NCBI GenBank assembly: GCA_964036155.1 | Contig: OZ038423.1 | Location: 38,889,249 to 38,953,248, forward strand | Length of the DNA: 64,000 nt | From: Diploscapter coronatus | Taxonomy: Eukaryota > Nematoda > Chromadorea > Rhabditida > Rhabditidae | Direction: 5' to 3' | Part shown: piece by piece, positions 10,901 through 23,561 of the stretch | Numbering within the stretch: the first letter of the stretch is position 1 | Layout of the letters: the number at the start of each line of letters is the position of its first letter | Position numbers and translations under genes: made by a program | The notes under the pieces: generated by a model | What the model saw: only the letters and a program-made list of their open reading frames with translations | Databases searched by the model: none | Told to the model about the DNA's origin: nothing

Positions 10901-13900
10901 GAACAACCTGATGGACACGGTGAAGCATGCGATCATCCTACTGCAAATGGCCAGAAACAAAGTTGAAGTCCCTGCCACCGACCTCGCTCAGATCCGTCTC
11001 TCCACCACCAATATGTCGCAACAGCAGAGTGATGATAAGGTCAGTCAATTTGGCGTTGTGTATATTGTTTCGGTCAAATGAAGTGAGAGTGTTCGTATGT
11101 TTGAAAAATAGCGCGAAAAGGCGAGAGACAGGAAATTCCGTATCACACTCTTTCCATTATTCTCCACCGATTCTTGAAGCTTTTCACTTCTCAATGTTTC
11201 CTTTATGTCACGGTAAAGATAAGAAAGCAAGATATGTTTAGAAAATCGAAAATATCAGGCATCCCTGCTTCGAATGTTTTACTGTTTGTTGTACGAATAA
11301 AAATATAAAAATTCACAAATCCTCCTTTCCAGAGCTCGCTCAACGTCGCTTCATCGGCCCAGTCTGTGGGGGATCCCTCGAATTTGCCTTCGTCAAACCA
11401 AGCGACCGTTCATAATTCGCCAGGATCTGTTCCGCAGGTAAATTCATTTTTTTTAGAAAGTTTATCTTTTTCAAAAACATTTGATCTCTTTCAAAATAGT
11501 TGATTTCTTTCAAAAATGTTGATCACTTTTCTAATATTTGAATTTTTCTAGATTTTTCCCTTGAAGCTATTGTTTCAGCTCGACCCGACCACTCTGGAGA
11601 CTATGCAAATTTCGTCTGCGAGCGCCATCGGGAAGCGGCATCCTATCATTTCCTATTCGAGGTTAGTTTCGACTCGACTTTAAAAATAACGACATATAAC
11701 CCGTCAGAGATGAACTTCTTCATAGCTCAAACCTTTTCAGATTTTTGAAACTAGAAATTCAAAAAAATGGGCTAGGGCCTCAAAATTTTTGGAGAAGCAA
11801 CTCTGGAATTTTTGCATAGTAAGAATTCCCCTATGGAGCAAGTCCAATAATGCGCTGTAATGTAATGCTAACCACCAACTAGAAGCTCGATAAAAAGCGG
11901 ACAATTTTCCCCGAAATTTTTATGCGCAAACTTCAGAAAACTTGCGGACGCTGGGTATCGAATTTCGTATACTATTTTCGACAAAATTTTTGAAGCGATG
12001 ATTTTCGATTTAAAGCTCGGTTTTTTGCAAAAAATGTTTAATATCCAGCTTACCCAAAAATTTTAGCTCGACTCTCAACTCCCCATAAATTGTGTTCCAT
12101 CTTGTTTTCTATCGTCATTATTTTATAGCATCACGATTTTTCTGGCCAATTTTCCCTCACCCATTCCTTGAAAAGTCGGGTATATTTTACCCGAACGTAC
12201 CCATAATTCATAAACTATGAAAGCCTAATGGAGTCGACTTTAGATATTCATAAATTTCTGATTACTGGGATATAAACTCGGTGGATATTTTGGGATATTA
12301 TAACTTGGATATACTTCGGATTAGGTTAGATTAATACGTGGCATTAGAAGTTGGGTTTTACCCGGGAATAAGTGCCTCTATAAAGTTAGCAGTCTTGTCT
12401 TACCTCATATTTGATAGGTTTCCGGTCTGATGCTTATAATAAAATGTCTAATCTTTCTGGCAGTATTTCAAGGAAACGCACAAATTTATCAAGAAATCTA
12501 AAAAATAGCCTTAAAAATGTCTTTCTATGAAATCTGATGATTTTCTAAAAGTTTTACGGAATTTTTGCCTTTTCTAATTTTTTTCTAGAACTCTGAAACC
12601 TATCCTAAAATGCATACCTTCAATTTTTTCATTGGCCCACTTATGTTTGAGGGTGGAGATGTGTTATTTAGGACGAACATATTATGCATTAAAAATTCCA
12701 TTTTGCAAGGACGCTCCAAACATATTGCTTTGCATATATATTTAAGTGATAATCTCTAGAAAGGAAATAAGAGCGAGAGATAAAAGAGGATTATGATAAG
12801 GATAGGGAGGGAAAGAGAAAGAAAAAGCGATAAAAACACAATGGTAAATAGGGAGATTAAAAGAAAAAGAAGATCAACACGTGGTTTTGAAGAAACACCC
12901 AAAATGGGGAATCGGAAAAATGGCTGGGCTTCCCGAAAATCGAAATAGAAAAGCAATCGAAGAGAGCTTGGAGAAAAAAGGAAATGATTAGAGGGAGAAA
13001 GGGAGGGAAGAATGAAGAAATAGGAGGGGGGCTTATTTGAGTTCATTGAACTGCAAGGAAAGCCTAGAAGCTAGGGACATAGCTTAGCCCTTTTCTTTCT
13101 TCAAAAGTGTTCGACTTTTTCCTGACCAAACAAATGTTAGGGAATAGTGCTATAAACTGTCTAGATATCTTATTTTTATATCTTAGCTTTAGTAACCAAA
13201 AGGCATAAACTCCCAATTTTCTAAGATCAATAATTTATGATTTTTTTAAACTTATTTATTTTATCTTAATTTTTTTGCTTTTTGGATCTGCTAAACTTTT
13301 GTTTACTTTAACAACGTAGGTCTTCATTAAATGACGAGATCAATTTAGCTTTATCCAGCTTAAAAGCCGCCGAAATTAATTCGATTTCGAAACACCCCAC
13401 TCATTTTTCCAGTCCTATTTTTCATCGCGTGCTGTGATTTTTCTCGTTTCCTTCTAAACAAACTATCGTTTTCCTTAGCTATTTTTACTCATTCTTTTGA
13501 ATAACGACGAATTTTGTTGATTTTTAAAAATCTAAAAATGATTCCAGGAGATTTTTGACCTGCATCTTTTAAAGTGGGGTGAGAAATGGTTTATTTTTGC
13601 ACTTTTTCAGAGTAAATATTGGCCCGAGTAGTTGAATTCGCCATGACTAATTGTTCATTTTCGCGGTTGCGCAATTAGGTTTCAAAATTTCTTGTGACCT
13701 TTTCCTTTTCCTTGAATTGTTTCACTCTCCAATTTCCGCTACCTGAATTTACCCGACTTTTTACAATGATTCGATTTTTGAATGGGGTTACGAGTCCTGA
13801 TTTGTCAAAAATTGAATTTTCTGACTCAGATTTTCAAAAAATCATTTAAAGGCTTTTTTTTATCATTTTCCCCCAAATCCAATTCGAAAAATGTCAAAAA

Positions 13901-16900
13901 TAGCGTGATTTTATTAACGAAAAGAACACTGGTTTGTCCGAAAACCCTTTACGTAGGCCGTGCAAGGTATAATTGGTTTGTTTTCTCATTTTCGGACAAC
14001 AAAAAATCACAAAAATTGAATTTTCGCCATGCACTTATCCAAAAATCATGATATAAAATACCATTTTTTGTAAACGTCTAAAAATTTTAGAAGAAACCCG
14101 ATTTTTCAATTTTGACGTCATTTTTCGTTTTCTGACATTGTCAAAATTTACCTTTTCCAAAAATGCGTCGTCTTTCATTTGCCATTCTCTTTTCACTATT
14201 TCCCTTTTCGTCTGATTGTGGTAAGTTCATGGGAGGGAGATTTTGTCACGCATCACATTCGCACCACGCGTGTTTCAGCAAGAACAGAATCACCTTGCTA
14301 CCCTTGCCAAATTATCGATTTTTTTTCAAGTTAGGTGGAAAACATGATCATATTTTGCTCTCTTATTATTTGAAATTGAGATTTTTGGAAATGTTTTGAA
14401 CTTGTTTTGTAGGCTGAAATGATTTTTTGATAGCTAGTGTTTTTGCGAAACTTGTCCTTCTCTAAATCATTTTTCAAACAAGTTTAAAAATTTGCACAAA
14501 ACCATGATATTTCGTATTAGATAGTTTCTATTTGATATTAAAAATCAAAAGCGTTTCAAAGTTCTACAGAACCCCATTGAGAGTTTCGAATTTGATAGGT
14601 CTCCTTTCATCGCAAGTGCTAAACTGAAATGCATTAGCATCCTCTTCGCTTTTCTCTCTTATCATTACCCCGTCTTCTCTCCTCCCGACTTGGTCTTCGT
14701 CTAGGCTCCGCCCATTTTTCTGTCTGACTCCTGATTCTGTGTCTCGGCGACGCTATTTTCGTGGGCTTTGAAAATTAACCTATCTTTGAAATTTTTGAGA
14801 AAATTGGGTAAAACCTCGATGATTTTCTTCGAATCTCTTCAAATATGATTAACCAAAGCCCCGATCAAAATAATAATTGATTAGCCTTGATTTATCAGGA
14901 ATTCTTTCAAACACCTTTTCAAAGTTGAAAAGATCACGCCCCATTAATTATCAAAAATGGCACTTTTCGAACTTTTATAAGAATTTCACGCTCCTAGCAA
15001 CATGCGAAAGCAAGAAATTGAAACATCAAAAACGGCCTCTGCAAAGTGGGCAAAAACTATCAATGTTTACGCAGACTAGTGCGATTTTAGTGTATGAAAT
15101 TCGAAACTTTTTTTTTTTAAATTGTATTTTTGAGAAAAATTTAAAAATTTTAGCAGCGACGATGAAGACTATTATGACGCTGAGGAGATAGTCGACCTAG
15201 ATACGGTACGTCTAAAAATTCAATTTTCATTATTTTTAATGATCAAATCTAACGATCACAATGCTCTTTTGATCAATATTTATAATATTTCTTGAAACCT
15301 AGAAAATGTGATTTTAAAAAATTGAAATTTTTACAATTTTCCAGATTCCAAACAACGAGATCGAGGGAGAGTCAACGCCTAACGCACCACGCTACGCCAT
15401 GTCGCCAAATGCCGCTGGGGTTTCTCCCAGGTAAAATTATAAATCTTTTTTCCTCTAAAATATCGATTATTCAAAGATATTGATTTTCCAAACATTTTTT
15501 CTCGTTTTTAATCTCACTCTACATTTACAAAAGTCCTACTTTCAAAATTATCATTGAGGTTTACAGCGAATCTTTCTTTTATTTTTTGTAAAAAAAATTT
15601 TTTCAGTGACGAAACAACGTTCGATTTCGGCGACTCGCACGAGAATTTCGACGAGATCTACGACAACGCCGAAGAGCATGATCTTGGTAATGTTTTATCA
15701 GAATCAGATTTCTCAAAATTCGATCCGCAAGTCGATACTCAACAAAAATAGCGTGCCATATCGAGAGAAAAAGAGCAAGCCTTTTTTTTCTCTCTCGAAA
15801 AAGTGCACTATTTTTCGGCGAGGCGATCTGCGGGGTCGAGTTTTGAGAAGTTTAATCCGAATTTTTAAAAACTGAAAAATCGAATAGGTTTCAACTTTTC
15901 CTAAAAATGCATTTTGAAACCCAGCTTTCGCTACGTGATGATGACAACCCGAGGTTTTATTCAATTGAAATAGTAAAATTTTAAATATTTCAATAAAATG
16001 CGCTAAGATCAATGAAATAGGTTTCAAAACTAATTATTAAATTTTGAAGGATACGCTTCACTATTCAAAGTAGGTCGGAGGTGATTTGTACCAGAATCTG
16101 GAAGTTCCTGCGATTTTGGTACAAATCGCCTAACCCGTTCAAAATAGTAGTACTATCCTCCGGGAAAAATAGAAGTAAAAATGAATTTAAATTTTCAGGG
16201 AACGTCCAGCAAGAGCACGGCAGCGTGTTGATGCATTTGCTCAGTCAGGTCTCGATCGGGATGGACCTCACAAAAGTGAGTTCTTTTACCAGAAAAGGGC
16301 AATTCGTAAATTTCGTAATGACGTGAGGACGTGCGCTATAGCTAGAGATAGGCGAGGGGATGAAGGTAGAGCGAAGCATTGTGGGAAAAATAGCTCACGC
16401 CATACGACATTTACGAGTTGTTCCAGAAAAGTTACCAAAACATGCTATCAATTTACGAAGAAGAAAATCTTTTCGTCGAAAATGATACTCATTTTCCCAA
16501 GAAATGACATTCTATTACCAAAATATGAAAAATGATATTCAGTTATCAAAAAATGGCAACTAACCCAAAAAAATTTCAGGTGACTCTGCCGACATTCATT
16601 TTGGAAAGGCGCTCGTTGCTGGAGATGTACGCGGATTTCTTCGCACATCCGGATTTGTTTGTCGGCACGATTAAGTGCGAAACCCCAGAGGAGCGATTCG
16701 TGTAGGTTTCAAACATTTTCGAACCGAACTGTAGGAAATTACTGTTAGCTGAATGTGTACCAAGTTTTGCCTAATGAAACCAGGCGTCTCAAAACTCGAC
16801 CCGCAAAAACCCACAAATCAACCGATAGAAATAATAGTGCACCTTTTCGAGTGAGAAAAAGAGACGTGCTCTTTTTCTCTCGAAATGGCGTGCTAGTTTT

Positions 16901-19900
16901 TCTGCGGGTCGAGTTTTGAGAAATCTTATTGCAGCTCCGTAGTACGGTACTACCTGAACGCCTTCTACGCTGCGCGCAAGTCCGGAGTGGCCAAGAAACC
17001 CTACAACCCCATTCTCGGGGAGACGTTCCGCTGCCGATACAATGTGCCCGGGGTCAAACCATCGGGAAAGAAGACCACCACAGGTATACCCGACTCTCGC
17101 TCTTTAATAAAGGCTACGAGTACTTCTGTCCCACAGCATAAAATGAGTTTATGTTCCAAAGCGAGAGAAAATAAATAATGGTAGAGTGGAGAGAAAAATA
17201 GCATTTGGAACATAAGTACCCACTTTTTGGGCATAAATACTCACTTCATTTGTTTGAGACAAGTACTCGCAGTCTTGAATAAATCCTTAGGTTAAACTCA
17301 AAGTAATTCGGAAAAGTACCTTAAATCCAATGAAAAGAACCCTAATTGAAATAGTTTTACCATTAGGGTATAGAGCTGGTAGGGGAAATTGAAGGTCTTT
17401 ATTAATCATTCGGTTTGGGGATAGTACTTTTCCAAGTTGCCTAAACTCAATTCTAAGATTAAAGTTCGATTTGAGGTTAAAATTAACTTTGAGATAGGTA
17501 TAATTATGAGTGATTTTAGGCCCCTTCCCAGGATCCGATGAAAATCAACTCACCTTTGTCGCCGAGCAGGTTTCTATTTTTAATTTTAACAAATCAACGC
17601 AGACAAATTACAGATAGATTTAAAAGCTTTTTAGAGCTTATTCCGAACATTTCTCAATGATTTGATAAGATTCAATTTGTTAGTTAAAAATTCTTTGGCT
17701 ATGTTTGAAAAAATGATTCTATTAAAGACTTATGAGTCTAATTTATTAAGAGCATCTAAAATATGTTTCAAAAATTCAGCTTATTCAATATTTCATCTCA
17801 TCCTTACTTTTAATTTATTTTGTCTATACATTTTTAAAAACTTTAAACAAAAAAAATTGAAAATTTTCCAGGTAAGCCACCATCCGCCCGTGTCGGCCTT
17901 TTACGCCGAGCACCCTGCCGCGAGGATTTCCTTCAATGCGCATATCTACACCAAGTCGTCCTTCCTCGGACTGTCCATCGGTAAACCCGAACAAAAATTT
18001 CTAAAAACCAATTTTTGGAAGAAAAAAAAATATTTTTGAGAAATTTTAAATTTTATTCAAGTTAATTCGTATTAAAGATTTTTGAAACTTAACGAATTTT
18101 GGTATCTTAATTCACGGTATTTTCTGTCAAAATATCAGATCAAACATTGCATTCGAAATTAACTTTCGTTTAGCTTTTCTTGAAACTCATCAAATCTTAT
18201 TAGAATTTTATGTACATTTTGGAGCGAATGGATTTCACAACATGAATGCCAAAATTTCACTGCTATTAAAATGTTCTAGAAAGTCATAAAAATCGAAAAT
18301 ATTGATTGGTTTGTTTTTTCCAGGAGTAACGAACATCGGTGTGGGCACGGTGACGCTGCACGACTTCGGCGAGTCCTACGACGTGACGTTCCCCAACGGC
18401 TATGGCCGTTCCATTATGTCCACTCCTTGGGTCGAGTTGGGTGGAAAGGTGGGATTTTTTTAAATGTGTAATTTAGTTTTATCGCAATTCGACTGAATTT
18501 TGTGTGATTTATCCCGATGGAAACGTTCTATTACAAAACCTGATTTCATTCGAAAGTATACAAATTTTGTTGTTTTAACACACATGATTCTTCATTATCT
18601 TTTGGTTGGAATAGAACAACAACATCGCCTCAAGGCATTAGAATATTCAACGGCGTTCCAAAACGTGCCATTTCTGAAACCGAAAGAATTTCTTTTGAAT
18701 ATTTGAGTTATGGATAATGACACTTGGCTTCTACCGATTAGCCTTTTAATGTCCCTTAGAAATAAGAATTCTTGTGAAACGTATTGAAAATGAAAAATTC
18801 ACCAAATTTGCAGGTGAACATCTCGTGTGAGAAGACGGGCTACAGCGCGGATATCGAGTTTCTGACGAAACCCTTTTTCGGTGGCAAGCCGCATCGCATT
18901 CAAGGATCCCTTTACAGGTTCTTTCATCGTTTAATATTAAAAAGTACTCGAATCACGTTTTATGTTATCGTCTTTAAAACATTTATTGTTGTTTTTTTTC
19001 AATTTCTATTATCGTCACACTTACAATTGAAATACAGTCTAATCGTAATTTATATAATCGTTTTGAAACATTCATTATTTCTTGAAGATTCACATTTATC
19101 TATTACTGCTACATTAGAACAAATCCAAAATCCTTCGCTAGGTGAAATTTTTGAAACTTATTCAAACAATTTTGCAGAGAAGGCCAGAAGAAACCGTTCC
19201 TGACGATTCGCGGCGAGTGGAACGGTGTAATGTTCGCGAAGGACGAGGCTGGAAATGAGACCGTCTTCATTGACGTCAAGGCCAAGAAGGAGATGAAGAA
19301 GGAGTGCGTTCACGTCATGCAGCAGGTGCGCAATTTGAAGATACCTACAAATTTTGAGCCTTTTTGTAAAATGCGTTTTCTTTAAAAAATTTAAATGAAA
19401 AGAAGTGCGTTCCCCCGTCGTATAGAAAATAGAAATTACTGTAAATTTCGACTTTTCTATCCCCTAGAATTTTTAAAGGTGAATTATTTTGTTAGAATCT
19501 CTGAGCAATTCAATAATCTGAAACTTATGCAGAAAGTTTACAACGAAAATGGAGTAATTTTAACATTCGTGTTCTCAAAGTGAATCATCATTACAGAAAA
19601 ATTCTCTGAAGCATACTATATCATTTTTAAATTGGGATATTTTGAATTTGCAGGGCGAGCGCGAGAGTCGGCGTTTGTGGCGGCACGTGACTGCAGCGCT
19701 GTTGCGGAATCGCATCGACATGGCGACGACCTCGAAACGGATGATCGAACAGAGGCAGAGGTACAAAAATTTCGACTTTTAGTTCCCAGAAAATAGGACA
19801 AAATTATCTAAAAGAAAAGAATTCTCGAACACATTTTTTAAAATGAATGTTTAATTTTCAGAGCCGAGGCCAAGTCCCGGTTGGAGAAAGCTGAGAAGTG

Positions 19901-20068
19901 GAAGACCATCTATTTCCACAATCACAGTGACAGGTACGCGAAAATTATACAACAAAAATGGTCAAATTGAAAAGCTTCAAAAATTTTCAAGTCTTTTTTT
20001 CCAGATGGTGGTACGACGACCCGTTGACGAATCGACTGTCGACTGCTTCGTCATCCGTTAACAAATAA
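7931..20068 (+). CDS. OSBPL9: Oxysterol-binding protein-related protein 9 (ORP9) orthologue
   Basis: Lipid-transfer protein that moves sterol and phosphoinositide between ER and Golgi/endosome contacts. Twenty-two exons join in phase (707 aa; human about 736): 7931-7986, 8029-8102, 8361-8455, 9901-9990, 10334-10405, 10824-11039, 11333-11437, 11579-11661, 15154-15205, 15345-15430, 15607-15686, 16199-16275, 16580-16701, 16935-17083, 17532-17569, 17872-17980, 18324-18448, 18814-18917, 19178-19325, 19654-19760, 19862-19933, 20005-20068. The N-terminal PH domain starts [11 protein letters not shown], nearly as in human ORP9. A coiled linker follows, then a FFAT-like acidic motif (DYYDAEE, about 269-275) for VAP binding. 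The ORD domain holds the family signature EQVSHHPP at about 464-471. The acceptors at 9900 and 10333 read TTTGAG instead of TTTCAG. Intron 8 (11662-15153) is very long and could host an alternative promoter. Confidence 0.96.
8456..9900. other. Large intron 3 of the ORP9 gene
   Basis: 1.4 kb of AT-rich intron without a credible nested frame. A pyrimidine-rich, slightly more GC-rich stretch lies at 9040-9200. The 3' end is unusual: TATATTTGAG precedes the next exon. Confidence 0.5.
10021..10116 (-). mobile_element. Small inverted-repeat element, family 3, copy 1
   Basis: The ends read CTATATGACGAGA and TCTCGTCATATAG as inverted repeats. The interior, read on the minus strand (CTATAGTTAGAGATAG ... 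ATGTGGGAAAA), matches the element at 16303-16417. It lies in an intron of the ORP9 gene. Confidence 0.65.
11662..15153. other. Very long intron 8 of the ORP9 gene
   Basis: 3.5 kb between the coiled linker and the FFAT-encoding exon. No conserved frame seen on either strand. It contains a polypurine tract at about 12755-13030 and short pyrimidine-rich clusters at 14640-14760. A second promoter for a PH-less short isoform, known for mammalian ORP9, would be expected here if it exists, but I see no direct proof. Confidence 0.45.
12755..13030. repeat. Polypurine (GA-rich) tract
   Basis: A run dominated by A and G on the plus strand (GAGAAAG/GGGAGAAAG words) inside intron 8 of the ORP9 gene. The reading frame on the other strand across it is low-complexity Ser/Leu/Phe and not a gene. 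Confidence 0.7.
15711..15850. mobile_element. Palindromic element, family 2, copy B (degraded)
   Basis: The left arm TCTCAAAATTCGATCCGCAA and right arm TGCGGGGTCGAGTTTTGAGA are inverted copies. The centre has CTCTCTCGAAAAAGTGCACTATTTTT, close to the other members at 16787, 43543 and 55568. Located in an ORP9 intron. Confidence 0.65.
16303..16417 (+). mobile_element. Small inverted-repeat element, family 3, copy 2
   Basis: Imperfect inverted arms CGTAAATTTCGTAATGACGT and the complementary CATACGACATTTACGAG enclose CGCTATAGCTAGAGATAGG and ATTGTGGGAAAAA. These are also found in inverse orientation at 10021-10116. It lies in the intron before ORP9 exon 13. Confidence 0.65.
16787..16922. mobile_element. 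Palindromic element, family 2, copy A (best preserved)
   Basis: The arms TCTCAAAACTCGACCCGCA and TGCGGGTCGAGTTTTGAGA are near-perfect inverted repeats of about 25 bp. The centre is itself partly palindromic: a TTTCGAGTGAGAAAAAGAG block faces CTCTTTTTCTCTCGAAA. It sits just upstream of an exon acceptor of the ORP9 gene. The size and the four related copies in the window suggest a non-autonomous DNA transposon family. Confidence 0.75.
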
Positions 20069-23000
20069 TCCGATCCACATCGTGTGATTCGCAAAAACTT
20101 GGTCCGCACCTGATCCGCATTTCATTCAACACCCAAAAATTCGAAAGTGTTCGGAAATAACTATGGACTTTCTAGGACGTTCTCGAACAGTGAGTAGCTA
20201 ATCCGTCAATGATCTTCTTGATCCACCAAAACCAATATCAGCAACAGAATGCGGACCCGTCAAAATAAAATAACATGATTTATTTTCTACTCGAATTTCT
20301 TGGATTACTGTAATTTCAACAATTCTCATACCGTAACAGATTTTGAGAGATTTTGTGGATTACGGAAATCCTTACCTGGAATCTATGAATCGTAAAAATT
20401 GTCCCTGTCTTTTGCTCACTTTTTTGATATCCTTTATTGTTTCTTTTTTATCTTTCGCTTTATTAGAGAATCAATTTCTAAAACATTCCAGATCCCTTTA
20501 TTTCTAGAAAACATGCAAGATTTTTATTTTACTTTTAGGGTCTAGTCTTCTAAAGCATTCTAGAAACAAGCTAATTTTTATGTAACCGTAGTGTCTACTG
20601 CTCTAAATTATTCAGTTTTATCTTACTAGTTACCGTATCCTGACTATCAAAAAAGGGACGGGGCTTGTATTTTTGAAAGTCGGAGTTTTTCTACGGATTT
20701 TTCACTCGATTTCGGATTTTCTTTTCCTTACGAAGTTTTATCGACCATGATCATGATTTCTCGGGCGTTCTGTGGTGAATTTTCTCATTTCGCGAAAAAT
20801 GAAATTAGCCGTACTCTTGAAAAGTCGCCTTGAACTTGATTCTTCACCGATTTTCGGGCTGAAAAACGACAAATCTCATTTTTAATTCTTGGTTTTTATC
20901 CTTTTTGCCTGGTCGATTGTTCGATTTTATCCTGATTGTGATATTGCGTCATTTCTGATTTTATCTCTCGAATTTTCCTTTTTTCCTGAAAAATTCTGTG
21001 CTTATGATGGCTATTTTCAAAGCTCACTTCTATGAAAAATGTATCAGTTCTATGAATTCAAAAATATTTTTGAGAAATTATTGATTTTTCTCGGTTTAGT
21101 GTCGTAAGTTGTTTGAAGCCACTAACCATGCCTTTGCCTTTTATGCTAATTTTTAGATTTTTTTGTCTTTTCACCTTTTGCACTTGCACAAGTTGTAAAA
21201 AGTCATCGGTTTTTCAAAGAATTGATGAATTTTACAAGTTCTGAGGGAAACATCGGCGAAAAACCGCTTATTTAGCTGCTTTTTGAGGTAATTACCCCAA
21301 TTAATGTTGTGATTTGTCAAATAGTCGAGTTCAATTTGGCGAGAAGCGAAGACGACCGGTGATCAATTCGACAGCAATCAGTTCAATTCGAGTTCGAACG
21401 CGAGGGAAACGAGAAAAATGATTGGACAATTGAACTTTGCAGAAATAATTCAAGACAGTTTGCTGAGAGATTTGTTTTATCAGTGTGCAAAGTTTTGGAA
21501 AAATCGAAGTCAATTTAGAGTATTCCATAAATTCAACCGATTTGGAATGTTTATTTTTGAATCAAAAACAAATTTTGCTATCTTTCGATAGTTCAAGATC
21601 TTAGAAACTCGATGAACACATAACTCGTAAAATCTTCAAAGATTCTATTTCTAAAGTTCGAAAACCATTCCCAATATTCTCAAAGATTTATTTCATAAAT
21701 TCATCTTTTGTTCGATTCTACCTGAAACGCCCCACTCAAAATATTTGCTTTTTCTTCAAGATTTATTTATTTGCTCAGATCCTGGAAATTTGCATCGGGA
21801 CGCGCGGGTTTCCGATTGGAGCGCGGCTGCCACGGGCTTTCTCGACAAAGGACGAAATGCATCACGACGGCTCTTGACCCACAACGATTATTCCCAACCA
21901 GGCTAGCCCAGGGAACGTTAATAATTCCCGAGCGCTAATGTTTCTGAGTTTCAAGAGAAATCTGTCTGAAGGCTGTCTTTTCCCTTAACCTCTTCCATAT
22001 CCCATGCTATTTCTCTTGCTCAAATTAGAAAAGTAGGTTTTAACTTGTATAGTTTCCTTATGGAGAAGACTAATTTTTCTCGGTTAATTTCAATTCTCCT
22101 CCCCAATTTTTAACCCACTTTTTCAACGTTTCAAGTACATAATGATACCTAGCCGGAAAATTAGCCCTCGAGATTTCAAGCTATATTCGAGTCTGACCTT
22201 GCCCAGGGCAAATTTAGACTTACTTTACCCCAATTTTTATTGCGGGTTTTTAGAACATGTCTATTAAAAAGCCAGGAACTAATTGTAAGGACATAAGGTG
22301 TATTTCCTGTAAAGTAGATTTTTCTAAGTTCAGAAGGAAAAAAGAACTATTACTCGAAAATGGTGACCTTTACTCGACCACATACCATTTCATGAGATTT
22401 CATAAAGGGTGTCGGGGTTATTGTAATCCTTTCTGAAAATTGATGTGACATTTTGATTTTCAAATTTTTTGATAAGTTACAGAAAAAGGTCTTTTAGAAA
22501 TGGAATTTCAAGACCGCAGTTATTTGAGTGACGGCCTTTATTAGCAAAAAAATTCCTAGGAAAAGAATGAATGCGATATTAAACATTCTAAATCTAGGGT
22601 CTGAGAAAATTAGAATTTTAGAAAAGTTGTTTACGAGCTTCCTTATTTTTACCCCAAAATTTTCTCGAAATTAGTGATATTTGATGGTTTTTTATCGCCT
22701 TCCTCGAATTTTGCCCTAAATAAGGTCAAATTTACCCGACTCTCTAGGTTGAATTGAGCAAAAAGAGTACACCGAAAGGTAGAGAAAAACGATGCAGAAA
22801 AAGAAAGAAATATTGAAATAAAGAGAGAGAGAAAGAGACCGTGTTTTGTATGGTTATACATTATTTCAATAAGGAAATAGTCATACTCTCTTCCTCTATT
22901 ATTTTTCCTTGTAGAGTGAGAATTTTTATTTTACTCGAGTCTATGTTTCCTCTTTCTCAGCGCTATTTCGCGTTCTTTTATTCTTTTTCGAGTTTCTCTT

Positions 23001-23561
23001 TCTATCTTTTTCTTTCTGTTTCTTCTCACTCTCTCGATTTGCCTGCTATTCCCAAACTCTATACCTTTAGGGTAGATTCAAGGTAAAGAGGGTTCCTTAC
23101 TCTCGTCGCATCATTCAGTCTTACAGACCATACTTGAGACCATGGCTTGCTCAAGAATAGACCTCAAAGCAGGCTGGCATAAATCCATTCAAATTCACTT
23201 TATCCTCTTGCGCAAATCTTCCGCACCCCACAAAGGTTTAACCGCTCCTTGTTTACACTTATTCTGCAACATTTCGAACGTTCAATGGACGGTTTGTATC
23301 AATTCTCCTGGAATTATTTCGATTTGTTTTATTAATTCCAAAACTCTGTCAATATCCAATTACTCAACTAGATTTCCCTCTTTTAATCAATGAAAATTGA
23401 AACTTATTCTTTTTTCGAACTTAATAAAAATATTTCCTTTTATTTAGCTACTAAAAATGGCATTTTCCCTGCGTTATTTGATAACTTTTGAAACTTATCT
23501 ATTTCTCAAAAATCGGATTTAAACATTTATTCTAATTTTTCCGACTCAATTTCGACGATCA
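20069..23561. other. 3.5 kb intergenic region upstream of the ZP gene
   Basis: After the ORP9 3' UTR no coding frame is convincing. A GC-richer patch at 21780-21960 stands out and starts with the octamer ATTTGCAT at 21787-21794. A purine-rich block at 22760-22835 is followed by pyrimidine-rich DNA at 22900-23040. This region should hold the control elements of the ZP gene. Confidence 0.5.
20264..20269 (+). terminator. Poly(A) signal of the ORP9 gene
   Basis: AATAAA about 196 bases after the ORP9 stop codon, in an A-rich context. Confidence 0.6.

Noticed and set aside
12756..13046. Minus-strand 96-codon frame in the ORP9 intron
   Set aside because: Same cause: composition of a purine-rich tract.
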